Below, piece by piece: positions 8,395-15,694 of a stretch of 40,565 nucleotides of DNA. Origin of the DNA: a virus; the IMG/VR virus record IMGVR_UViG_3300047470_000151, positions 1-40,565 of that record, one strand, 5' to 3'. The notes beneath the pieces are model-generated. The model did no database searches and was not told where the DNA came from. It saw only the letters and a program-made list of their open reading frames with translations. A program made the position numbers and the translations under genes. How positions within the stretch are numbered: position 1 is the first letter of the stretch; every line of letters begins with the position of its first letter.

Positions 8395-8429
8395 GGGCTC
8401 AGCCCACTCAATTTGAGTGAGCTGGGCCC
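8395..8429 (+). terminator. Extended hairpin built around palindrome copy 4, then TTTT
   Basis: Outside the 23-bp palindrome, GGGCTC and GGGCCC add six more pairs (one G-U). The 35-base hairpin is followed by TTTT at 8430, as in an intrinsic terminator. Confidence 0.55.
8401..8423. promoter_or_regulatory. Family A palindrome, copy 4
   Basis: One mismatch (C8404/A8420). Lies between primase-helicase and DNA polymerase, ending 25 bp before the polymerase start. Confidence 0.85.
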
Positions 8430-8448
8430 TTTTCTGTTTGGGGGACCA

Positions 8449-10296
8449 TTGCAGACCTACCGACACCGCGTTGCCGACGATGTTGTTGAGATCCGGATTC
8501 CCCGGGACGACCACGACCTTCGTGAGTTCATGTCGTGGGTGCAGCGTGCGACACTCCGGGGCCCGATCACTGTGGACACGGAGACGACCGGGCTCGACAT
8601 TTTCTCTACCGGCTACCGGCTCCGAACGATTCAGTTCGGTGACCGGGACACCGCGTACGTCATTCACTGGGAACGCGGGGGCCGCTTCGTCGAAGCCGCG
8701 CTCTTCGCGCTCCGCACGGCTCGCCGGGTGCTGATTCACAACGCGTCGTTCGACTGGCTCGTGATCGACCGTCACGCCGGTTACCCGCTGGAAGAGCTTG
8801 CGCCGAAGACAACCGATACGAAGATCAAGCTCACACTCGTCGACCCCCGGCAGCCTCAGGAAGGCGGCATAGGGACGGCCCTCAAGCCCGCTACGGCGTG
8901 GTACGTGGACCGGTCGGCCGTCGACACTCAGGAAGACCTCACGGCGGTCTTCCGGTCCCTGGGGCTCACGAAGGCAACCGGATGGGCCGGTATCCCGCTC
9001 GACCATCCGACCTACAACCTTTACGCCGGTCTCGATGTGATCTACACGGCTCGCCTTGATCCGGTTCTCACTGACGAGCTGAGCCGGTACGGCGTGCGGG
9101 AAGCGCTCGTTCAGTACGAGCACGAGATTGCCCGCATGTGCGCGATCATGCAGCGCGCCGGGATCGTGCTGGACGCCGAGTACATCGATCTTCTTCGCGT
9201 CCGACTGCGCGAGGAAGAAGAGAAGTACGCGACTCAGGCAGCGCGGTACGGGGTCGAGTCGGTCAACTCCGGCAAGCAAGTGTCGGAAGCGCTCGCTGCC
9301 ATGGGCGAAGAGCTAACGGAGAAGACGGCTTCCGGGGCTCTCAAGGTCGACAAGGCCGTACTCCTCTCCCTGTCGGACCTTGACCGCGACTGGCAGCCGA
9401 TCGGGTCTCGCACACCCAACCCGCTCGCCGAAGCCGTCTTGAGGGCGAAGCGCGCGGGCAAGTGGGCGACGACGTACGCCGACACCTTCCTTGAGACGGT
9501 CGACGCGGACGGCAGGATTCACCCGTTCATTCACACGCTCGCTGCCCGTACGGGCCGTATGAGCATCACGAAGCCCGCACTTCAAACGCTGCCATCGTCC
9601 GACTTCATGATTCGTCGGGCCATGCTCGCCGACCCCGGACACGTGATGCTGTCGACGGACTTCACTGCCGTCGAAATGCGCGTTCTCGCGGGGCTCGCCG
9701 ACGTGAAGCGCATGAAGGAAGCCATACGCAACGGCGACGACCTTCACGACTTCACGGCACGGCTCGTGTACGGGCCGGAGTTCACGAAGCGGCACCGGAA
9801 GATCTGCAAAGTGATCGGTCTCGGAAAGATCTTCGGGGGCGGGCTCGACACGATCCAGAGACAGACCGGAGCGCCGACGGCGGAAGTGCGGTCGGCTCTC
9901 GCCACGTATGACCGGGTGTACCCGGAGATCAAGCGTGCGTCGGCACGATGGCAGCGTGAGGCACGGGGCAACGGCATGGTCGCGATATCGGCGACCGGCC
10001 GTCGGCTTCCGCTCGACCGGGACCGTGCGTACGCCGTGACCAATTACCGCGTTCAGTCGACGGCTCGTGACGTGCTGGGGCAAGCCATGATGAACATGGA
10101 AGCGGCCGGTCTCCTCGACGTGCTCAAGCTCCCGATCCATGACGAAGTGGTTGCGTCAGTCCCGAAGGGTGAGGCTGCCGACTATGCGCGCGAGTTCGAG
10201 CGCTGCATGACCATGGATCTCTTCGGCGTCCGGATCGACGCGAAGGCGGAAATCGGGGGCCGGTCCTGGGGCTCCCTGTATGGAGCCGACTTCTAG
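8449..10296 (+). CDS. DNA polymerase, family A, with 3'-5' exonuclease
   Basis: A 615-residue replicative polymerase. The proofreading domain shows ExoI (D43-x-E45 in TVDTETTGLD), ExoII (IHNASFDW, D102) and ExoIII (YAGLDVIYTA). The polymerase domain has motif A as DFTAVEMR (about 404), motif B as RHRKICKVIGLGKIFGGG (about 447) and motif C as IHDEVV (about 563). Motif A has Phe-Thr where many relatives have Tyr-Ser. It would copy the phage genome with the primase-helicase encoded just upstream. The TTG at 8449 has GGGGGA 4-5 bases upstream. Starting earlier would translate palindrome copy 4 as protein. Confidence 0.95.
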   Translation: MQTYRHRVADDVVEIRIPRDDHDLREFMSWVQRATLRGPITVDTETTGLDIFSTGYRLRTIQFGDRDTAYVIHWERGGRFVEAALFALRTARRVLIHNASFDWLVIDRHAGYPLEELAPKTTDTKIKLTLVDPRQPQEGGIGTALKPATAWYVDRSAVDTQEDLTAVFRSLGLTKATGWAGIPLDHPTYNLYAGLDVIYTARLDPVLTDELSRYGVREALVQYEHEIARMCAIMQRAGIVLDAEYIDLLRVRLREEEEKYATQAARYGVESVNSGKQVSEALAAMGEELTEKTASGALKVDKAVLLSLSDLDRDWQPIGSRTPNPLAEAVLRAKRAGKWATTYADTFLETVDADGRIHPFIHTLAARTGRMSITKPALQTLPSSDFMIRRAMLADPGHVMLSTDFTAVEMRVLAGLADVKRMKEAIRNGDDLHDFTARLVYGPEFTKRHRKICKVIGLGKIFGGGLDTIQRQTGAPTAEVRSALATYDRVYPEIKRASARWQREARGNGMVAISATGRRLPLDRDRAYAVTNYRVQSTARDVLGQAMMNMEAAGLLDVLKLPIHDEVVASVPKGEAADYAREFERCMTMDLFGVRIDAKAEIGGRSWGSLYGADF

Positions 10297-10302
10297 CCCC
10301 CC

Positions 10303-10325
10303 AGACCACTCAATTTGAGTGGTCT
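10303..10325. promoter_or_regulatory. Family A palindrome, copy 5
   Basis: Perfect, extending to 25 bp (10302-10326). Arms are AGACC/GGTCT rather than AGCCC/GGGCT: both sides changed together, which points to selection for symmetry. Confidence 0.9.
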
Positions 10326-10530
10326 GAATACCGCTTCGTTCGGCATTCCGCACGACAGATCACAACAAGGTAACGGCCGTCGTTACCCGGTCCTCCCCAG
10401 GTATGAGCCCGTGTTGCGCATTGGCGCAGCGTGCATCCATGTCCGCTTTCACGAGTCGAATTCAGTGAACATGCAACGAAGTGCAGCCCCCAGCTAGGGC
10501 GGCACCTGAATTCGACGACGGCCTTGATCG

Positions 10531-10560
10531 AGCCCCGTCCGCATCACCCCGGACGGGGCT
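10531..10560 (+). terminator. Terminator within the region after the polymerase gene
   Basis: Perfect 10-bp stem AGCCCCGTCC/GGACGGGGCT with a 10-base loop. Closely similar stems recur at 21169 and 40188. Confidence 0.7.
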
Positions 10561-10660
10561 AGGTCAGTCGTTTCTCAAGTTCGCCATGCCATGGCGGAGC
10601 CATGCCCAAAACCGGGCGTGACCCCCGTCATTTAGCTGCATAACTGATCGGCCCCTTCCG

Positions 10661-10677
10661 GGCAATCGACTCGCTCA
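10661..10677 (+). promoter_or_regulatory. Family B motif, copy 5
   Basis: GGCAATCGACTCGCTCA, followed by a perfect 7-bp hairpin CTCGCTC/GAGCGAG overlapping its end. It ends 35 bp before the sigma-like gene. Confidence 0.75.
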
Positions 10678-10712
10678 CTCCCGAGCGAGACCGACCCGGA
10701 GGGACCAAAACC

Positions 10713-11642
10713 TTGTCTGCCACGCTCACGATTGACACTGTCCGCGAAGCCCAGGACAGCGGCCTTACCGCTACGACGGCCGTCATCAAAGCCACTGAGA
10801 GCCGAATAACCACCCTTGCCGACAAGGCTGCCCGTCGGCTCGCTCCGGCCGGTGGCGACCGCTACCGCGACCACCGTGACGAGTTCGAACAGGTCGGCCG
10901 TGTCGCCGTTTGGGAATCGCTGAGCCGCTTCCGGGGCGAGACCGTCGACAGCTTCTTTGCCTTCATGTACGCGACGGTCGAGCGGACGCTACTCGACGCC
11001 GTTCGGGACGCCCGGTACGGCAACGCCGGGGTCGACAAGGATGCGATCAAGGTCTTCATGTCCATGCTTGAGCGCGCCGACGGCGACCACGCCCTTGCCG
11101 AGAAGTTCGCTCAGTCCGTGCCCCCGAAGGGACAGAGACTCAGCGCCGACCGTGCCAACGCTGCCCGGCTCGCCTTCGAAGGTTCCCACTCGCTCGACGC
11201 TCCGCTTCCGACGGAAGACCCGACGGCTTCCGACTTCGGCACCTACGCCGACGCACTGTCGTACGAGTTCAGCTATCGCGGCCAGTACGACGTTCCCGAC
11301 GACCTGATTGAGCCCGACGACCTGAACCGGGAAGACCGGCGCGTGAAGCACGCGATCGTTCACGGGATTCTCGACGTCATGGGCGACGGTCAGCGCGCCG
11401 TGATCAAGCACAGCTTCGGAATCGACGGAGCCCTGACCTTCGGGCACGGCGACAGCGGCGACGACGACGCCCTTGCCGCGTTCCTCCGAATGGAAGTGAG
11501 GAACCTTCGTCCGGCACGCTCCAAGGGGCTCAGAGGCTTCGCAAAGCGCTACGTGAAGGCCGTTGCCCACAACGACGAGAAGGTTGCCGACGAGCTGACC
11601 GAAGCCGCTGAGCGCAACCTGAGCGCCGGTGGCCGGAAGTGA
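10713..11642 (+). CDS. Sigma-70-like protein, putative phage sigma factor
   Basis: A 309-residue protein with two parts of a sigma factor. Residues about 50-105 resemble region 2 (DEFEQVGRVAVWESLSRF, then FFAFMYATVERTLLDAVRDA), the helices that bind core RNA polymerase and the -10 element. Residues about 212-235 (ILDVMGDGQRAVIKHSFGID) resemble the start of region 4. The long insert between them (about 110-205) is unfamiliar. If real, it would redirect host polymerase to phage promoters; the family B motifs are natural candidates. The start is TTG, with GGAGGG about 11 bases upstream. The match is by eye and diverged, so a different helical protein is possible. Confidence 0.6.
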   Translation: MSATLTIDTVREAQDSGLTATTAVIKATESRITTLADKAARRLAPAGGDRYRDHRDEFEQVGRVAVWESLSRFRGETVDSFFAFMYATVERTLLDAVRDARYGNAGVDKDAIKVFMSMLERADGDHALAEKFAQSVPPKGQRLSADRANAARLAFEGSHSLDAPLPTEDPTASDFGTYADALSYEFSYRGQYDVPDDLIEPDDLNREDRRVKHAIVHGILDVMGDGQRAVIKHSFGIDGALTFGHGDSGDDDALAAFLRMEVRNLRPARSKGLRGFAKRYVKAVAHNDEKVADELTEAAERNLSAGGRK

Positions 11643-11953
11643 CACAGCCGCGCGGAACCGTGTGGAACCGTGCCGGACGGTACGGGCTCGCCTATTCGGT
11701 CGCCCTTGAGCTTCGGTCACGGCCATGCGATATCTGCGGCACGGAGCCGACTCCCGAGATCCCTCACGGGGTCGACCACTGCCACGGTACGGGGCGCGTC
11801 CGGGGCGTTCTCTGCCGCTCATGCAACTTGGCCCTCGGGCACTTCAAGGACGACCCGGAACGCGCCCGGAAGGCCGCTCTCTACCTCAGCAAGACGGACA
11901 CCGATTACCGGCGCGTCGACCGACAGGCAATCGACTCGCTACCCCCGGACTGA
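11639..11953 (+). CDS. Recombination endonuclease VII family
   Basis: A 104-residue member of the T4 endonuclease VII (His-Me finger) family. CDICG at about 30-34 and CRSC nearer the C-terminus supply the zinc cysteines, and VDHCHGTGRVRG is the catalytic His block. A FKDDPERA-type tail is also typical. It resolves branched DNA, and it is the second such enzyme here besides the PD-(D/E)XK protein at 5245. The GTG start overlaps the previous stop by 4 bp. The last eight codons run into a family B motif, so that repeat also encodes the end of this protein. Confidence 0.9.
   Translation: MTQPRGTVWNRAGRYGLAYSVALELRSRPCDICGTEPTPEIPHGVDHCHGTGRVRGVLCRSCNLALGHFKDDPERARKAALYLSKTDTDYRRVDRQAIDSLPPD
11926..11942 (+). 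promoter_or_regulatory. Family B motif, copy 6
   Basis: GGCAATCGACTCGCTAC, lying inside the 3' end of the endonuclease VII gene and ending 38 bp before the next ATG. Confidence 0.75.
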
Positions 11954-11980
11954 GAGAGCCGGACGAACGGGAGAGAACGC

Positions 11981-12202
11981 ATGGCGACTTACCGACTGCC
12001 CCAGGGTGGAAGCGTTCAGGCGAGCGCAACGAACGCCGGTACGGAATTCGTGACACGGAACGCCGACGGCGACGTGATCGCGTCCGTGACGCTGCCCTTC
12101 GTCGAAGCGAAGCCGGTCGTCGACACCCTTCGCGGGCTCGACGCACTCACGGGCTGCCTGAACTTCGGGGCGCACGTGAAGGCAGTGATCGCCCCTTGGT
12201 GA
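11981..12202 (+). CDS. Small protein of unknown function (73 aa)
   Basis: A 73-residue protein beginning MATYRLPQGGSV, with an alternating polar/hydrophobic pattern that suggests beta strands (VTRNADGDVIASVTLPF). GGGAGA lies about 7 bases before the ATG. It follows a family B motif by 38 bp and ends where a possible GTG of the next frame overlaps. No function is proposed. Confidence 0.75.
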   Translation: MATYRLPQGGSVQASATNAGTEFVTRNADGDVIASVTLPFVEAKPVVDTLRGLDALTGCLNFGAHVKAVIAPW

Positions 12203-12282
12203 GCCACCCTTCCGGGCTCGCTGAGTGGCAAGTCCGCTTCGCCCTGAACATGCTTCACGCCGGACAGAGGAGAGAGACGAAC

Positions 12283-12552
12283 ATGATGCGAGTCACCAGC
12301 GAAACGAAGGCCGTTCTGACCGGGCAGAACGGACGCGTCGTCGGCTTCACGAAGAGCGACGAGCCGGGACTTGCCTCGCTCGCCATACCGAACGACCGGG
12401 CACAGCTCAACCCGACGCAACTCCGGGAGCTTGCCGCATGGGCGAACGAGACGGCGGCCGAGATCGAGCGTCAGCGCAAGACTCCGCTCCGGCCGGACTC
12501 CCGGACCGAGTGGCTCGCGGCCGAGAAGCTGATTCGCCGGGGCATGGCGTAA
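12283..12552 (+). CDS. Small protein of unknown function (89 aa)
   Basis: An 89-residue protein. The second half is predicted helical (LNPTQLRELAAWANETAAEIER) and ends in a basic stretch (KLIRRGMA). The ATG at 12283 has AGGAGAGAG about 6 bases upstream and was preferred. A GTG at 12199, overlapping the previous stop as GTGA, is in the same frame and would give 117 residues if translational coupling is used; I cannot exclude it. Confidence 0.7.
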   Translation: MMRVTSETKAVLTGQNGRVVGFTKSDEPGLASLAIPNDRAQLNPTQLRELAAWANETAAEIERQRKTPLRPDSRTEWLAAEKLIRRGMA

Positions 12553-12575
12553 CCGGCGACGACTCCGGACCCCTC

Positions 12576-12598
12576 AGCCCACTCAAATTGAGTGGGCT
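12576..12598. promoter_or_regulatory. Family A palindrome, copy 6
   Basis: Perfect 23 bp but with A, not T, as the central base (core ACTCAAATTGAGT). It ends 37 bp before the lipoprotein start. Confidence 0.9.
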
Positions 12599-12635
12599 GC
12601 AATACCCCCTCAGGCTTGGAGAGATCTTGCAGCAC

Positions 12636-12938
12636 GTGAAGCCCGTCACCCTTGCCACCGCTGCCGTAATCGCCGGAGTGCTCACGATCGCCGGGTGTTC
12701 GTCCGGGGGCGACGGGCGTGAGTGCGTCGACTACGACACCATCACGACGACCGTCGGCTTCTCCGTTCCGCGTCCCGCTCCGGTTCCGCGTCCGGCTCCC
12801 GCTCCGGCTCCGCGTCCGAACCTGAACAAGCCCGCGACCCCGAAGAGCCCGACCGCCCCGAAGAAGCCGAGCACGCCGACCGCCCCGGTACCCGGAACGC
12901 GTCAGCATGTCGTGTGCGACGAGTGGTCCGACAGCTAG
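12636..12938 (+). CDS. Proline-rich lipoprotein, possible superinfection-exclusion factor
   Basis: A 100-residue secreted lipoprotein. It begins MKPVTLATAAVIAGVLTIAGC, a short signal peptide ending in a lipobox with Cys21 as the lipid-bearing residue. The mature part has a Cys in GRECVDY, two Pro-rich blocks (RPAPVPRPAPAPAPRP and a Lys/Thr/Pro-rich one), and VVCDEW near the end; the two cysteines could pair. Surface lipoproteins encoded by temperate phages elsewhere (for example Ltp of phage TP-J34 and Llp of T5) block infection by related phages; that function here is inference. The GTG at 12636 has GGAGAG 12 bases upstream; a TTG at 12627 is an alternative. It sits between a family A palindrome and a strong terminator, so it is a stand-alone unit. 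Confidence 0.75.
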   Translation: MKPVTLATAAVIAGVLTIAGCSSGGDGRECVDYDTITTTVGFSVPRPAPVPRPAPAPAPRPNLNKPATPKSPTAPKKPSTPTAPVPGTRQHVVCDEWSDS

Positions 12939-12957
12939 TCCGCGAAGCACGAGGAGA

Positions 12958-12989
12958 GCCCCTTGCCGAAACCGGTGAGGGGCTTTTTT
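12958..12989 (+). terminator. Strong intrinsic terminator after the lipoprotein gene
   Basis: A GCCCC...GGGGC stem with inner pairing (12958-12968 region with 12972-12983), then six T residues. It is the clearest classical terminator in the window. Confidence 0.9.
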
Positions 12990-13004
12990 CGTATCCTCTT
13001 GCCT

Positions 13005-13016
13005 ACTCAATTGAGT
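13005..13016. promoter_or_regulatory. Family A palindrome, copy 7 (short form)
   Basis: ACTCAATTGAGT, lacking the central base and the outer arms. It lies between TTGCCT (12999-13004) and TACGGT (13023-13028), which are 18 bp apart and resemble -35 and -10 boxes, so a bound repressor would cover this promoter. The next gene starts 47 bp on. Confidence 0.65.
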
Positions 13017-13063
13017 TGTCTGTACGGTGGCGCTTCACCACGAAGACAACGAAGGGGAACACG

Positions 13064-13969
13064 ATGACGGTCACACTGACTCTCCCGGGCGCAATGGTCG
13101 ACTTCCTTGAGGGTGCGTCGATTTGGGACGAGAAGAACGACGCCGACTCCGTTGCCACGTGCGACGCGATCCGCGCGGGCAAGGTCCGCCGGTACGGCAA
13201 GGGCTACACGCTCACGATGGAGGTCACGAAGCCTGTGGCCGACGTCATCGGCAGCTATGCCGACACACTGTGCTCCTTCACGGCCGAGGAAGCGTCGACC
13301 ACGGAGCGCAAGGCTGGACGCACGACCGTTGACCGGATCGACGCTCTCACGTTTCCGAAGCCGGAGCCGGTTGCCGACGAGAGCCCGGAGGAAGCGGCCG
13401 TTCGCCGGTCGGTTGACGCGGCCTTCCCGGTCGTGGCTGCCTTCCTTGCCGACGAGCGCACGAAGGCCGACGGCGCGAAGTACACGGTCGGCGACGAACT
13501 CACCTTCCAGCCCACCCGGAAGGACACCTTCATTCCCGCCAACGTGGGCGTCGTCGTCACGAAGGTCGTCGACCATGGGCCGGAAGCGGAATTCCACCCG
13601 GGCGGACGCTTCACGTACGTCGTACAGATTTCCGGCATCGAGAACGCCACTCAGGGGGCCGGAGAAGCTGAGCTTGAGCCGGTTGCCGACGAGACGGGAA
13701 CCCCGGACGGCGCCCACCCGGACCCGATAGACTCACCCAAGGTCGACGACAAGGGAGAAGCGGCCATGACGGAGACGAAGAAGGCTCGCCCGAAGACGAA
13801 GGCCGCGCGCCGTATCGAGCCGGGAGACTGGGTCGTTTTCGGGAACCTTGCCTACAACGTGCATGCGGTCGAAGTCACCGAGGAAGACGGGACCGTATTT
13901 CTCGCGATCGGGCACGCCGGGACCGAACTCAAGCTCAATGACCGCGTGACCATGCACTACGACGACTGA
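13064..13969 (+). CDS. Acidic protein of unknown function (301 aa) with nested start
   Basis: A 301-residue acidic protein with no motif I recognise. It appears modular: an N-terminal part (1-105), a middle part around residues 110-205 with a beta-rich patch (KYTVGDELTFQP, GVVVTKVVDHG), an acidic linker, and a C-terminal 67 residues that could fold alone (RRIEPGDWVVFGNLAYNVHAV). An internal ATG at 13766, in frame and preceded by AAGGGAGAAG, would make that last part separately. The main ATG has AAGGGGAA about 6 bases upstream. It is the sole gene between the promoter-operator at 12999-13028 and a terminator, so it is likely under repressor control. Confidence 0.75.
   Translation: MTVTLTLPGAMVDFLEGASIWDEKNDADSVATCDAIRAGKVRRYGKGYTLTMEVTKPVADVIGSYADTLCSFTAEEASTTERKAGRTTVDRIDALTFPKPEPVADESPEEAAVRRSVDAAFPVVAAFLADERTKADGAKYTVGDELTFQPTRKDTFIPANVGVVVTKVVDHGPEAEFHPGGRFTYVVQISGIENATQGAGEAELEPVADETGTPDGAHPDPIDSPKVDDKGEAAMTETKKARPKTKAARRIEPGDWVVFGNLAYNVHAVEVTEEDGTVFLAIGHAGTELKLNDRVTMHYDD
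13766..13969 (+). CDS. Possible internal in-frame product (67 aa)
   Basis: ATG at 13766 follows AAGGGAGAAG by 5 bases and begins MTETKKARPKTKAARR. It would give only the C-terminal domain of the 301-residue protein. This is a proposal based on the ribosome site; the site could be a chance result of Lys-Gly-Glu codons. Confidence 0.35.
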   Translation: MTETKKARPKTKAARRIEPGDWVVFGNLAYNVHAVEVTEEDGTVFLAIGHAGTELKLNDRVTMHYDD

Positions 13970-13987
13970 CCCGGCTCAATCGAGACG

Positions 13988-14013
13988 GCCCCCGCTCCGG
14001 CGGGGGCTTTCTT
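13988..14013 (+). terminator. Terminator after the 301-aa gene
   Basis: Perfect 8-bp GC stem (13988-13995 with 14000-14007), tetraloop, then TTTCTT. Confidence 0.85.
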
Positions 14014-14019
14014 GCTTCC

Positions 14020-14042
14020 GGCCCACTCAAATTGAGTGGGCT
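14020..14042. promoter_or_regulatory. Family A palindrome, copy 8
   Basis: Central base A; only the outermost pair is mismatched (G/T). It immediately follows a terminator and is 190 bp from the next start. Confidence 0.85.
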
Positions 14043-14106
14043 GAATTCACAAGCTCACAAAGAGCACAGCATTCACACAGGAAGCAAAGGTTCCGTGCAT
14101 ATTCAT

Positions 14107-14122
14107 TCGAACGGGTGTACGG
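14107..14122. promoter_or_regulatory. Possible LexA (SOS) box
   Basis: TCGAAC-GGGT-GTACGG resembles the actinobacterial LexA site TCGAAC-N4-GTTCGA with two mismatches (one in the inner CGAAC/GTTCG core). It lies about 110 bp upstream of the gene at 14233. If real, these genes would respond to DNA damage. Confidence 0.35.
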
Positions 14123-14232
14123 TCGATTGCGCCTGGTGAGCAGGGGGTGACCGGGTGTGACGCGTGAGCCGGTTGGGTTCACGTCGCTGGCTAGATCATG
14201 ACCAATGCATGACCAAAGATCGAGGGGGATAT

Positions 14233-14799
14233 GTGAACGGGGAAGGATCGCCGACTGTCGAGCTTCGCGTTGAGGTGCCGTTGCCTCAGGAAGGGGGCGG
14301 GTGGGGGTGGCATGCCGACCGGCGAGTGTCTCCGGCCGGACATGAGCCCGTGTTCAGCCGACACGACCTGTTGCGCGTAATGCTGACGTACGGGGTGATC
14401 GTCGCAACGCTCTTCGCGACCGCCGGACCGTCGGCGTTCCGCGTCACAGCGTGGGAGATCCACACTCGCCGGACGGTCGGCGCGTACAGCTTCCGATGGG
14501 ACGCCGACCGGGGCCGGTACATGCCCGAAGGCGACCCGTTCGTGATCTGGGACAAGTACAGCGACCGGATTGCCGCCGGACTCAAGGGCGGACACATCCA
14601 ACCCGCTGCCGTCGCCGACGAGCCTTCACATACTCGTGTCAGTCACGAGCCCCAGGAAGCCCGCCAACGGCCCCAGGTCGAGCCCGGAACACTCCCGCAA
14701 CCGAAACCCCCACGGGCCAGTCAGGAACGCGCTCAGGACCGTGTCAGGGAGCGCTACAGCGAGCCGTCGACCGACGAGCCGCGAACCCGCTGCCGGTAG
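14233..14799 (+). CDS. Protein of unknown function with one hydrophobic segment (188 aa)
   Basis: A 188-residue protein. Residues about 40-70 include a hydrophobic run (LLRVMLTYGVIVATLFATAG) that could be a membrane anchor or a buried helix. A Trp/Tyr-rich middle (AYSFRWDADRGRYMPEGD) and a Pro/Arg/Gln-rich, probably disordered tail follow. The GTG at 14233 has GAGGGGG 5 bases upstream; starts at 14164 and 14206 are in frame but lack such a site. It is followed by a DUF2637 protein across a family B motif that begins on its stop codon. Similar pairs occur on Streptomyces mobile elements, but I do not assign a function. Confidence 0.65.
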   Translation: MNGEGSPTVELRVEVPLPQEGGGWGWHADRRVSPAGHEPVFSRHDLLRVMLTYGVIVATLFATAGPSAFRVTAWEIHTRRTVGAYSFRWDADRGRYMPEGDPFVIWDKYSDRIAAGLKGGHIQPAAVADEPSHTRVSHEPQEARQRPQVEPGTLPQPKPPRASQERAQDRVRERYSEPSTDEPRTRCR

Positions 14800-14815
14800 G
14801 CAATCGACCCGCTCA
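14799..14815 (+). promoter_or_regulatory. Family B motif, copy 7
   Basis: GGCAATCGACCCGCTCA, starting on the last base of the previous stop codon and ending 42 bp before the DUF2637 gene. Confidence 0.7.
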
Positions 14816-14857
14816 CTCCCGAACGAGAGATCTCAACTCGTTCTAGGAGTAGGCAAC

Positions 14858-15694
14858 TTGGGAACACGGAAGAGCATTCGCAACGCCCGGTGGACGCTGA
14901 CCGGCGGACGCTGGTTCCTGATCACCGGACTCGTCTTCTACTCGGCCATGACGACCACTCCCTTCGTTTCCCGTCACAGCGAATGGGAGTGGTCGGGGTG
15001 GGTCCTGGGCCTGATCGTCGACGTGGCTTTCATCATGGCCTTGTCGGCGGAGTCGACCCTTGCCCGGCACGGCGTGACCAGTCTCGGCCGGTGGCCGGTG
15101 GCGTTCCGCTGGACGACCGGACTCGCATCGACCTTCCTGAACGTGTGGCTCAGCATCGAACGCCGCGATTGGGTCGGCGTGATCGTCCACGTGATCGCTC
15201 CGGCGCTCGTGATGCTGCTCGCCGAAGTCGGGCCGGTCTACATGGCAGCCCTTGCCGACGCGGAGCGACGAGCCAACAAGGCCGACGCGTTCGCCGAACA
15301 GTTCCGTGCGGCCATGGCGGACCCCAACGCGGTCACGGTGCTGCCACCCCTCACGGAGCCCGTGACGGCCCGTATGACTTACATGGGGCCGGAGTTGACC
15401 CCTGTGGTACCTGAACCACCGGACGAGCCGGAGACAGGCGCTCAGCCGGTCGACGAACCCGTTGCCGACGAGCTGCCGGACGACGAGCCGGTTGCCGACG
15501 ACGAGCCGACGGCCGACGAGCCCGTTCAGCTCCCGTTGCCGAAGGCGCGGCTGAGCAACGCTGAGGCGGACGCGATCATTGAGAAGGCATGGCGGCACAA
15601 GGTCAGTCCGGCCGAAGCCGCTGCCGCAGCAACCCGGCATGTCCAGACCGTTCGCAAGAAGTTCGCCCAACTCGACGCGGAACTGAGCGTGTGA
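14858..15694 (+). CDS. DUF2637 (SpdB-like) membrane protein
   Basis: A 278-residue protein. Residues about 17-130 form a four-helix membrane domain with the DUF2637 signature order: WVLGLIVDVAFIMALSAE, then RHG, WPVAFRWTTGLASTFLNVW and IVHVIAPALVMLLAEVGP. The C-terminal half is an acidic Pro/Glu/Asp repeat (EPVADE units, about 180-222), followed by a helical segment (NAEADAIIEKAWRHKVS) that resembles a small DNA-binding helix-turn-helix (HKVSPAEAAAAATRHVQTVRKKF). DUF2637 proteins are common on Streptomyces plasmids, where related SpdB proteins aid plasmid spread; their presence in a phage is unusual. The TTG start has AGGAG 9 bases upstream. It ends just before a terminator that closes the rightward early unit. 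Confidence 0.8.
   Translation: MGTRKSIRNARWTLTGGRWFLITGLVFYSAMTTTPFVSRHSEWEWSGWVLGLIVDVAFIMALSAESTLARHGVTSLGRWPVAFRWTTGLASTFLNVWLSIERRDWVGVIVHVIAPALVMLLAEVGPVYMAALADAERRANKADAFAEQFRAAMADPNAVTVLPPLTEPVTARMTYMGPELTPVVPEPPDEPETGAQPVDEPVADELPDDEPVADDEPTADEPVQLPLPKARLSNAEADAIIEKAWRHKVSPAEAAAAATRHVQTVRKKFAQLDAELSV

Larger units (their letters stand above)
10297..10712. other. 416-bp non-coding region with many inverted repeats (origin or structured RNA candidate)
   Basis: No convincing gene. It holds palindrome copy 5, GTAACG/CGTTAC at about 10371-10387, TGCGC/GCGCA near 10414, a 10-bp inverted repeat TCGAATTCAG/CTGAATTCGA flanking an inner GTGC.GCCC/GGGC.GCAC hairpin (about 10457-10516), a terminator, a CATGGC/GCCATG hairpin near 10590, and a family B motif. 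The first half is less GC-rich than neighbouring genes. Its place directly after the polymerase gene makes it a candidate replication origin. Confidence 0.5.

Noticed and set aside
8338-8448. Longer N-terminus for the DNA polymerase
   Set aside because: It would overlap the primase-helicase gene and translate palindrome copy 4; the TTG at 8449 has a good ribosome site.
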